Shown here: piece after piece, positions 6,209 through 10,782 of the stretch
How positions within the stretch are numbered: position 1 is the first letter of the stretch
Layout: each line of letters begins with the position of its first letter
Source of the DNA: UBA7236 sp043727235
Lineage (GTDB): Bacteria; Bacteroidota; Bacteroidia; Chitinophagales; BACL12
Assembly: GCA_043727235.1 (NCBI GenBank)
Contig: JAYSYX010000198.1
Coordinates: forward strand, 1-10,782
Reading direction: 5' to 3'
DNA length: 10,782 nt
Notes under the pieces: generated by a model
What the model was told of the DNA's origin: nothing
The model's database searches: none
The model's input: the letters and a program-made list of their open reading frames with translations, nothing else
Translations under genes and position numbers: made by a program

Positions 6209-6342
6209 GATTTAGGTTGAAAAATTTTATTGCGAAGTACAAGTTTATAGTCAGTTGTAAACTTTTCAATCAAAATCGGGCGCCCTTTTTTTAACCTTAC
6301 CTATCTTCCTTCCTTTTTTACTCCTTAGAACCTTACCCTTCT
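6209..6342. repeat. Direct duplication, copy A
   Basis: This is the first copy of a roughly 135-bp sequence repeated at 6413-6547, about 85 percent identical by hand alignment with a few one-base indels. It runs from GATTTAGG to TTACCCTTCT. It contains an imperfect inverted repeat (TTGAAAAATTTTA near 6217 and TAAACTTTTCAA near 6258) and the 8-bp palindrome GGGCGCCC (6278-6285) followed by seven T. The pyrimidine-rich end (CTTCCTTCC, then CCTTACCCTTCT) is shared with copy B. Confidence 0.85.
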
Positions 6343-6348
6343 TTAATT

Positions 6349-6405
6349 GGACACGGGAATCGGGACACGAGACCTGCCTGTAGGTGACGGCAGGCAGGCA
6401 CGGGA
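6349..6405. repeat. GGACACGGGA repeat with CCTGCCTG/CAGGCAGG hairpin
   Basis: GGACACGGGAATC is followed by a second, similar GGGACACGAGA. Then come perfect 8-bp inverted arms CCTGCCTG (6373-6380) and CAGGCAGG (6391-6398) around a 10-base loop, and a closing CACGGGA. The segment is far richer in G and C than its surroundings and sits exactly between the two copies of the direct duplication. No T-tract follows the hairpin on the plus strand. Confidence 0.8.
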
Positions 6406-6412
6406 TTTTCAT

Positions 6413-6547
6413 GATTTAGAATTGAAAATTTTAATTCCATAGTAAAAGTTAACAGTTAGTTGTAAAATTTTCAATCAAAATTGAGCGCCCCTTTTTTAAC
6501 CTTACCAACCTTCCTTCCTTTTTAAATCCTTCGAACCTTACCCTTCT
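6413..6547. repeat. Direct duplication, copy B
   Basis: This is the second copy of the duplicated segment. Here the inverted repeat is perfect: TTGAAAATTTTA (6422-6433) and TAAAATTTTCAA (6463-6474) around a 29-base loop. The GGGCGCCC palindrome of copy A is degraded to GAGCGCCCC. The copy ends just before the queD promoter, so it may contribute upstream promoter sequence. Confidence 0.85.
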
Positions 6548-6550
6548 CCC

Positions 6551-6582
6551 TTCGAATCTTCTCCCTTCAATTCTTATCTTTG
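6551..6582 (+). promoter_or_regulatory. Bacteroidota-type promoter for queD, probably leaderless
   Basis: TATCTTTG at 6575-6582 matches the Bacteroidota -7 consensus TAnnTTTG exactly. A weak -33 candidate (TTCG, 6551-6554) lies 20 bases upstream. The ATG of queD follows the -7 box after only four bases (6587), so transcription would start at or within a few bases of the start codon, giving a leaderless or nearly leaderless mRNA. Confidence 0.62.
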
Positions 6583-6586
6583 CACC

Positions 6587-6994
6587 ATGGTTTACCTTAC
6601 GCGCAGAGAGACCTTTAATGCTGCACATCGCCTATTTAATAATAAATGGAGCGAGGAAAAAAATTTTGAAGTGTTTGGAAAATGTGCCAATAAGAACTGG
6701 CATGGTCATAATTATCAGCTTTTTGTTACGGTAAAAGGGGAAGCGGATCCCGATACCGGATTTATCATAGACGCAAAAAAATTAGGTGACCTTATCAAAA
6801 AGGAGATTGTTGAACGTTTTGATCATAAAAATTTAAATACTGATACACCATATTTTCAATCGATGCAACCTTCAACTGAAAATTTCTGCAAAGTCATTTG
6901 GAACTTGATTGAACCAAAGATCAACTATGGGGTTTTACATAGCATTAAACTGCAGGAAACAGAAAATATTTATGCAGAGTATTTCGGCCACTAA
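6587..6994 (+). CDS. queD: 6-carboxytetrahydropterin synthase / 6-pyruvoyltetrahydropterin synthase family (QueD/PTPS)
   Basis: The 135-residue protein belongs to the zinc-dependent T-fold enzymes that act on 7,8-dihydroneopterin triphosphate, the FolE product. It makes 6-carboxytetrahydropterin for queuosine (QueD) or 6-pyruvoyltetrahydropterin for biopterin (PTPS). Zinc ligands are His14 (NAAHR), His39 and His41 (WHGHNY). The catalytic Cys33 lies in FGKCANKNWHGH, the Asp79-His80 pair in FDHKNLN, and the substrate-binding Glu124 in LQETE. The Cys rules out the PTPS-III (Glu) type. The local sequence FGKCANKNWHGHNY resembles mammalian PTPS as well as Bacteroidota QueD, so the product is not fixed. 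The start is supported by the conserved VYLTRRE N-terminus and the promoter directly before it. folE follows after an 8-base gap, so the two are probably one transcript. Confidence 0.93.
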   Translation: MVYLTRRETFNAAHRLFNNKWSEEKNFEVFGKCANKNWHGHNYQLFVTVKGEADPDTGFIIDAKKLGDLIKKEIVERFDHKNLNTDTPYFQSMQPSTENFCKVIWNLIEPKINYGVLHSIKLQETENIYAEYFGH

Positions 6995-7002
6995 ACAAAA
7001 TT

Positions 7003-7638
7003 ATGATGGGAGAAAAAATTCAGGGTAAAGGCGATAACAAATTTTACAAAAAAGTTGAAGAATTCGGAAATGCTTCAATTGAGACTATGAGCCACAATTA
7101 TTTGGAAATAATTAAAACACTCGGAGAAGACCCTGAACGTGAAGGACTGCAAAAAACGCCGGAGCGCATTGCAAAGGCAATGCAATATATGACCCAGGGA
7201 TATAATCAGGATGCGGAAGCAATTGTTCGGGGAGCCATGTTCACTGAGGAATGCAGTGAGATGGTGATCGTAAAAGATATTGAGATCTATTCAATGTGCG
7301 AACATCACATGTTGCCATTTTATGGTCGCGCGCATGTTGCTTATATTCCAAATGGAAAAATAGTGGGTCTCAGCAAAATTGCGAGGGTGGTGGATGTTTT
7401 TGCGAGGCGTTTACAGGTTCAGGAACGACTTACGCAACAGGTTTTGCATTGTTTGGATAATACATTAAAACCTCATGGTGTGGCCGTTGTAATTGAAGCA
7501 AGTCATTTATGTATGATGATGCGTGGAGTTCAAAAACAGAATTCTGTTACCACAACATCTGCTTTTACAGGTCAATTTCAAGAAATGCAGACACGAAATG
7601 AATTCATAAACCTTATTGCTGCAAGATTGAGCAAATAA
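7003..7638 (+). CDS. folE: GTP cyclohydrolase I
   Basis: The 211-residue enzyme converts GTP to 7,8-dihydroneopterin triphosphate and formate, the first step of folate, biopterin and queuosine precursor synthesis. It acts as a cytosolic homodecamer in the known family. Zinc ligands are Cys99 and His102 in SMCEHHMLPF and Cys170 in SHLCMMMRG; they match E. coli Cys110, His113 and Cys181 with constant spacing. Catalytic His101 and His168 correspond to E. coli His112 and His179. GLSKIARVVDVFARRLQVQERLTQQ (122-146) and RGVQKQNSVTTTSAFTG (174-190) are classic family signatures. Residues 1-30 form the variable N-terminal region; ATG 7006 is an equally possible start. It is the type IA (zinc) enzyme, not FolE2. 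It lies eight bases after queD and supplies the substrate of that enzyme. Confidence 0.97.
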   Translation: MMGEKIQGKGDNKFYKKVEEFGNASIETMSHNYLEIIKTLGEDPEREGLQKTPERIAKAMQYMTQGYNQDAEAIVRGAMFTEECSEMVIVKDIEIYSMCEHHMLPFYGRAHVAYIPNGKIVGLSKIARVVDVFARRLQVQERLTQQVLHCLDNTLKPHGVAVVIEASHLCMMMRGVQKQNSVTTTSAFTGQFQEMQTRNEFINLIAARLSK

Positions 7639-7653
7639 TAGACGATTATTTTT
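7633..7653 (+). terminator. Weak AT-only hairpin at the folE stop
   Basis: AAATAAT (7633-7639) and ATTATTT (7645-7651) form a perfect 7-bp stem around AGACG, followed by further T residues. The stem overlaps the folE stop codon and contains no G-C pair, so it would be a weak terminator at best. Confidence 0.25.
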
Positions 7654-7679
7654 TACATTTACGGCTTAAAATTAACGCT

Positions 7680-8117
7680 ATGAAAAAGGTACGTTTGATT
7701 TTGGCCACATTTTTAATTCTAATTACCACACTCCTAAATGCACAAGCCAAAAAATATAAAATTGAAGGCAAAAAATGCGTCCGTGTTGAAATAACAGATC
7801 CTGGTGAATTATACAGTAATTACACCTTGTTGGATGAGGACATAGCATTAATGAAAATAGAAGGGATCAAACCATTTCTTTTAGAAACTATAACAAATTT
7901 CCATACGGAAGATAAATGGCCATCTGCAATGGGAGATCTTGATTCAAGAGTGAAAAATCCGGATAAAATGAAGTCGTTGGTCGCTTATAAGGTTTGCAAA
8001 TTTGAGGGTAAATATTTGTTGGTAATACCTGCAAAATTCAATAAAGATTTGGGCGACGGATGGACACCATCCCGTGATATTTTTATGGTGATAGGAGAAT
8101 CAGGAGTTAAAGAATAA
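7680..8117 (+). CDS. Small exported protein of unknown function
   Basis: I do not recognise this 145-residue protein. Residues 1-23 form a signal peptide: basic start MKKVR, hydrophobic core LILATFLILITTLL, then LNAQA with a likely cut at LNA|Q or AQA|K. The mature part is about 122 residues, lysine-rich, with two cysteines (Cys33 and Cys106) that could form a disulfide in the periplasm. No lipobox is present. The C-terminal half reads as alternating hydrophobic strands (YLLVIPAKF, DIFMVIGE). The gene lies 41 bases after folE, where TACATTTA (7654-7661) is one base from the TAnnTTTG box, so it may start a new transcript. fabD follows 12 bases after its stop, so the two are probably co-transcribed, though a functional link to fatty-acid synthesis is not implied by anything in the protein. 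Confidence 0.75.
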   Translation: MKKVRLILATFLILITTLLNAQAKKYKIEGKKCVRVEITDPGELYSNYTLLDEDIALMKIEGIKPFLLETITNFHTEDKWPSAMGDLDSRVKNPDKMKSLVAYKVCKFEGKYLLVIPAKFNKDLGDGWTPSRDIFMVIGESGVKE

Positions 8118-8129
8118 TTAAAAGCCAGT

Positions 8130-9005
8130 ATGAAAAAAGCATATATTTTCCCAGGACAGGGTGCACAATTTCCTGGTATGGGAAAAGAACTTTACGAAAC
8201 AAATAACAAAACAAATGCGCTTTTTGAAGAAGCAAATATGTTGTTGGATTTTCGTATCACCGATATCATGTTCAACGGAACTGAGGAAGAATTAAAACAA
8301 ACTAATGTAACGCAACCTGCAATTTTTTTACATTCCGTAATTCTCGCTTCAACTATTGAAAATTTCAGTCCCGATATGGTAGCAGGACATTCGTTAGGTG
8401 AATTTTCTGCATTGGTTGCAAATAAAACACTTTCCTTTGAGGACGGATTAATTTTGGTTTCCAAACGTGCACATGCCATGCAAAAAGCCTGTGCTGTGCA
8501 ACCAAGTACTATGGCTGCAGTGTTGGGATTATCGGATGAAGTTGTTGAAAAAATTTGTGCTGAAATTGATGGCATTGTAGTTCCTGCAAATTATAATTGT
8601 CCCGGACAATTAGTTATTTCCGGAGAAATAGAAGCTGTAAATAAAGCATGCGAAGCATTAAAAGCGGCAGGTGCAAAACGCGCATTAATTTTACCTGTTG
8701 GAGGTGCATTTCATTCTCCATTAATGGAACCTGCACGTCAGGAATTATTTGAAGCAATACATGCCACAACGTTTAATACACCAATTTGTCCTATATATCA
8801 AAATGTAAATGCAAGTGCCGTATCAGATCCGGAACAAATTAAAAATAATTTAATTGCACAGTTAACTGCGCCGGTAAAATGGACACAATCTGTAATAAAA
8901 ATGGTGGAAGATGGAGCTACACAATTTGTGGAAGTGGGTCCTGGCAAGGTGTTGCAGGGATTGGTGAAAAAGATTAGTGTTGGGGTGGATGCGGGGAGTG
9001 TTTAA
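8130..9005 (+). CDS. fabD: Malonyl-CoA:ACP transacylase
   Basis: The 291-residue enzyme moves the malonyl group from CoA to acyl carrier protein, supplying extender units for type II fatty-acid synthesis in the cytosol. The N-terminal FPGQGAQFPGMG (7-18) forms the oxyanion region with Gln10. The nucleophile Ser88 lies in GHSLGEFSAL (86-95), Arg113 (KRAHAMQ) binds the malonyl carboxylate, and His195 in GGAFHSPLM completes the active site; these correspond to E. coli Ser92, Arg117 and His201. The C-terminal EVGPGKVLQGLVKK is also typical. Length is close to the usual 300-310 residues, with a short C-terminal end. It stands apart from other fab genes, 12 bases after a small exported-protein gene, and points towards the minus-strand PLP enzyme gene. 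Confidence 0.97.
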   Translation: MKKAYIFPGQGAQFPGMGKELYETNNKTNALFEEANMLLDFRITDIMFNGTEEELKQTNVTQPAIFLHSVILASTIENFSPDMVAGHSLGEFSALVANKTLSFEDGLILVSKRAHAMQKACAVQPSTMAAVLGLSDEVVEKICAEIDGIVVPANYNCPGQLVISGEIEAVNKACEALKAAGAKRALILPVGGAFHSPLMEPARQELFEAIHATTFNTPICPIYQNVNASAVSDPEQIKNNLIAQLTAPVKWTQSVIKMVEDGATQFVEVGPGKVLQGLVKKISVGVDAGSV

Positions 9006-9099
9006 TTTATAGAGAAGCTTTTTTTATACTTCTAAATATTAAAATACATGAAGTTAATTGTTTTGATTTGCTATAAATTAATTTTAAATTAACAGCTCT

Positions 9100-9141
9100 G
9101 AGTCCACAGAGTTCCCTTCGGGTAACACTGTGGGGACACTC
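9100..9141. repeat. Palindromic element 1, CCTTCGGG core
   Basis: The element folds into a long imperfect stem. CCC (9114-9116) pairs with GGG (9120-9122) around TTC, GTT (9111-9113) with AAC (9124-9126), ACAG (9106-9109) with CTGT (9128-9131), and TCC with GGA plus GAG with CTC further out. There is one A/A mismatch and a few bulges. It shares the core TTCC-TTCGGGTAACA with the second copy at 9179-9224. Confidence 0.75.
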
Positions 9142-9178
9142 ATGGGATGAGAGCTCAGAACCTCGAACACAGAACTCC

Positions 9179-9224
9179 GAATCCACAACGTATTTCCTTC
9201 GGGTAACATTGTTGGAACACAGTC
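9179..9224. repeat. Palindromic element 2, diverged copy
   Basis: This is a second, weaker version of the element at 9100-9141. It shares ATCCACA, then TTCCTTCGGGTAACA, then a TTGTTGGAACAC right side against the CTGTGGGGACAC of copy 1. CCA/TGG and CAA/TTG arms pair with one bulged T, and TCC/GGG closes the TTC loop. The differences from copy 1 are partly matched on both arms (ACAG/CTGT became ACAA/TTGT), which preserves pairing. Confidence 0.7.
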
Positions 9225-9261
9225 GAATTAGTACTGGTAATTTGTTGAAGACAATAAAATA

Positions 9262-10467
9262 TTATTTCAACCCATTTTGCAAATCCCCAATAATATCCTC
9301 CACATTTTCAATTCCCACACTTAATCTTACAAGTCCATCAGTTATACCGCCTGCAATTCTTCTTTCACGCGGAACATTTACGTGCGTCATACTTGCAGGA
9401 TGTTGAATTAAAGTATCCAGTGTTCCCAGAGTGGTAACCATATTGCATAGTTCAACGGCATTCATAAGTTGTTTCCCTGCTTTAAGTCCGCCTTTTAAAT
9501 CGAAACTAAGCATGCCGCTGAAATCGCGCATTTGTTTTTTAATTATTTTATTTTGTGGATGTTCTTTAAATCCGCAATAATTTACCTGAGCAACTTTTTT
9601 ATGATCGCGTAAAAATTCTGCAACTTTTTTTGCATTTGCACAATGTCGCTGCATTCTTATTTCCAATGTTTTTAATCCCTGCAATATCAACCATGCATCA
9701 AAGGCATTTGAGTTGGCTCCCAATAATTTGATTTTTGTCCATACCTGTTCCTTCATAAATTTAATATCCTTGCCCACCACTACTCCACCCAATCCTGACC
9801 CATGTCCATTCAAATATTTAGTTGTGGAATGTATAACAATATCAGCACCTGAAATTAAGGGTTGCTGACAATAAGGAGATGCAAAGGTATTATCTACTGC
9901 AAGTTTTATTTTATATTTATTTGCAAGTTTTGAAATTTCGTTAATATCGTAAACTTCCATCATCGGGTTGGATGGAGTTTCGAGATAGATCAATTTGATG
10001 GACTTATCTTTTTTAATAATATTTTCTACTTTATCCAGATCGTTGAGATCACATCGCAAATTTTCTATTCCAAAGGCAAGGAGTTGTTTTTGAATTAATT
10101 CATCTGTAGTTCCGTAAAGTTGATTTTGTGTGAGCAGTTTTTCGCCTGTATTTAAACATGCCATCATTGCAGAAGATATCGCTGCCATTCCACTACTGAA
10201 TAATTGCGCCTTGGCTTTAATATCAGACCCATGTGTTTCCAATGCCGCAATTTTATTTTCGGCCATTTCAACGGTAGGATTTGACCATCGGGAATATACA
10301 TATCCCTGAAACTGATCGTCAAATAACTTCATGGCCTCCTCCGTAGAGTCGAAGGTATAAGCCGATGTTGCATAAATAGGCTCTGTATGTGGTGATATCT
10401 TTTTTTTAAGCTTGGATGGCTGCACACAAACGGAACCGAATTGAAGGGTATTTTTCTTCTTTGACAT
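9262..10467 (-). CDS. PLP-dependent trans-sulfuration enzyme (Cys/Met metabolism family)
   Basis: The 401-residue protein is a fold-type I PLP enzyme of the cystathionine gamma-synthase/gamma-lyase/O-acyl-homoserine sulfhydrylase group, active in the cytosol on sulfur amino acids. The PLP lysine is Lys217 in HSTTKYLNGHG (213-223). Asp192 (VDNTFASPYC) contacts the pyridine nitrogen, Tyr118 (QLYGTT) stacks on the ring, Tyr58 and Arg60 (YVYSRWSNPT) bind the phosphate of the neighbouring subunit, and Arg381 (RLSVGIEN) binds the substrate carboxylate. Methionine gamma-lyases usually have Cys after Y-G in the 118 region; here it is Thr, which argues mildly against that activity. Choosing between MetB, MetZ and a gamma-lyase is not possible from sequence. 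The gene is divergent from the NADH dehydrogenase gene, and a near-consensus -7 box lies 22 bases before its start. Confidence 0.93.
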   Translation of the reverse strand: MSKKKNTLQFGSVCVQPSKLKKKISPHTEPIYATSAYTFDSTEEAMKLFDDQFQGYVYSRWSNPTVEMAENKIAALETHGSDIKAKAQLFSSGMAAISSAMMACLNTGEKLLTQNQLYGTTDELIQKQLLAFGIENLRCDLNDLDKVENIIKKDKSIKLIYLETPSNPMMEVYDINEISKLANKYKIKLAVDNTFASPYCQQPLISGADIVIHSTTKYLNGHGSGLGGVVVGKDIKFMKEQVWTKIKLLGANSNAFDAWLILQGLKTLEIRMQRHCANAKKVAEFLRDHKKVAQVNYCGFKEHPQNKIIKKQMRDFSGMLSFDLKGGLKAGKQLMNAVELCNMVTTLGTLDTLIQHPASMTHVNVPRERRIAGGITDGLVRLSVGIENVEDIIGDLQNGLK

Positions 10468-10489
10468 AGAATTTATGGTTATAACGTTA

Positions 10490-10497
10490 CAAAGTAA
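10490..10497 (-). promoter_or_regulatory. Possible -7 box for the PLP enzyme gene
   Basis: On the minus strand this reads TTACTTTG, one base from the Bacteroidota -7 consensus TAnnTTTG, and lies 22 bases before the ATG at 10467. No clear -33 TTTG is present at the expected distance, so the call is tentative. Confidence 0.35.
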
Positions 10498-10513
10498 AAT
10501 AAATAAAACTCCT

Positions 10514-10546
10514 TTTGGAAATTAAATATTTTTAACTGAACATTTG
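10514..10546 (+). promoter_or_regulatory. Possible promoter for the NADH dehydrogenase gene
   Basis: TTTG (10514-10517) and AACATTTG (10539-10546) are separated by 21 bases. The second is one base from TAnnTTTG, and the spacing fits the Bacteroidota sigma-factor pattern. The ATG at 10589 is 42 bases downstream. Confidence 0.35.
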
Positions 10547-10588
10547 TGAAGGGTTAATCGTTGATTTTAACAGGCAAACTTAAATGGA

Positions 10589-10782
10589 ATGACATATCGA
10601 TACAATGATACTTCGCTCCCGAAAATTGTGATCATCGGTGGTGGTTTTGCGGGATTGGAACTCGTAAAAAGATTGAATAATAAACCCTATCGTGTTACAT
10701 TACTGGATAAAAATAATTATCACACCTTTCAACCACTGTTATACCAAATAGCATCTGCAGGATTAACCGCAGAGAGTATTGC
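10589..10782 (+). CDS. Type II NADH dehydrogenase-like FAD/NAD(P) oxidoreductase, 5' part only
   Basis: Sixty-four codons plus two bases are visible before the window ends. The protein begins MTYRYNDTSLP, followed by a beta strand and Rossmann FAD motif IVIIGGGFAGLEL (about 13-25), the end of beta-2 with an acidic residue, LLDKNNYHTFQPLLYQIASAGL (about 38-59), then a cut in T-A-E-S-I. The block DKNNYHTFQPLLYQ is highly characteristic of NDH-2-type single-subunit NADH:quinone oxidoreductases, peripheral inner-membrane flavoproteins that pass electrons from NADH to quinone without pumping protons. The start is chosen as the only in-frame ATG after the stop at 10568-10570; ATG 10584 leads to an immediate stop. 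The rest of the gene, including the NADH-binding domain, is outside the window. Confidence 0.85.
   Translation, partial: MTYRYNDTSLPKIVIIGGGFAGLELVKRLNNKPYRVTLLDKNNYHTFQPLLYQIASAGLTAESI

Larger units (their letters stand above)
6155..6586. other. Repeat-filled intergenic region upstream of queD
   Basis: This 432-bp region carries no supported gene. In order it holds a 7-bp tandem repeat (6159-6200), the first copy of a roughly 135-bp direct duplication (6209-6342), a GGACACGGGA-type repeat with a perfect 8-bp hairpin (6349-6405), the second copy of the duplication (6413-6547), and the queD promoter (6551-6582). It also contains pyrimidine-rich stretches of the CCTTCCTTCC and CTTCTCCCTT kind. 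Confidence 0.7.
9006..9261. other. Convergent intergenic region with two structured repeats
   Basis: This 256-bp region lies between the ends of fabD and the PLP enzyme gene. It is AT-rich at first, with a 15-bp palindrome (TTAATTT, T, AAATTAA at 9078-9092). It then carries two related palindromic elements separated by a GAAC-rich linker (about 9155-9178). Either palindrome could act as a bidirectional terminator for the converging genes, but neither is followed by a convincing T-tract. No coding frame is supported. Confidence 0.6.

Noticed and set aside
6057..6269. Minus-strand open frame across the 7-bp tandem repeat
   Set aside because: Its protein is largely translated repeat (R-M-S-Y-V pattern) and it overlaps the 3' end of the membrane protein gene.
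6278..6292. GGGCGCCC followed by seven T as an intrinsic terminator
   Set aside because: The palindrome has no room for a loop, so only a very short stem could form, and in copy B the palindrome is lost. It is recorded as part of the duplication instead.
8192..8575. Minus-strand open frame inside fabD
   Set aside because: It is opposite the catalytic region of a certain fabD and shows no domain of its own.
9013..9033. Terminator hairpin directly after fabD (AGAAG/CTTCT around a T-rich loop)
   Set aside because: The stem is only five pairs with a long loop and no T-tract after it, too weak to list as a terminator.
9209..9406. Plus-strand 65-residue open frame
   Set aside because: It overlaps the 3' end of the PLP enzyme gene and begins inside a palindromic repeat; there is no support for expression.

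Overview
This AT-rich window most likely comes from a member of the Bacteroidota. The signs are starts without recognisable Shine-Dalgarno sequences, a perfect Bacteroidota-type -7 box (TAnnTTTG) directly before one gene, exported proteins with signal peptides ending in A-Q, and gene families typical of that phylum (QueD/PTPS-FolE pair, type II NADH dehydrogenase). It looks like ordinary chromosome: there is no transposase, integrase, phage gene, CRISPR array or RNA gene. The genus cannot be fixed from the sequence.

Positions 43-5261, minus strand, hold a membrane-lipid modification cluster. In transcription order it encodes a CFA-synthase-like methyltransferase related to the plant coclaurine N-methyltransferase-like family, an FAD-dependent oxidoreductase, a DUF1365 protein, an exported protein of unknown function, and, after a 221-bp gap, a second CFA/UfaA1-like methyltransferase. 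The first four genes overlap by 1, 4 and 4 bases (TAATG, ATGA, ATGA), which suggests translational coupling. The order oxidoreductase-DUF1365-methyltransferase matches the mycobacterial Rv0449c-Rv0448c-Rv0447c (ufaA1) arrangement. The set probably methylates unsaturated phospholipid acyl chains and then reduces or oxidises the product; the product itself cannot be read from sequence.

Positions 5262-6586 are mostly non-coding and rich in repeats, apart from a small two-helix membrane protein at 5720-6154. They hold an AACCC-type repeat, a 32-bp near-palindrome, an 8-bp tandem repeat, a 7-bp tandem repeat, a diverged direct duplication of about 135 bp, and a hairpin between its two copies.

Positions 6587-9005, plus strand, hold a QueD/PTPS-type gene with a probably leaderless promoter, folE (GTP cyclohydrolase I), a small exported protein, and fabD (malonyl-CoA:ACP transacylase). 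FolE makes the substrate of QueD/PTPS, so these two form a pterin/deazapurine pair. FabD supplies malonyl-ACP for fatty-acid synthesis.

Positions 9006-10782 hold a convergent intergenic region with two related palindromes, a PLP-dependent trans-sulfuration enzyme on the minus strand, and the first 64 codons of a divergent NDH-2-type NADH dehydrogenase that runs off the right edge. The most interesting parts are the lipid cluster with its unknown exported member and the dense set of intergenic repeats.
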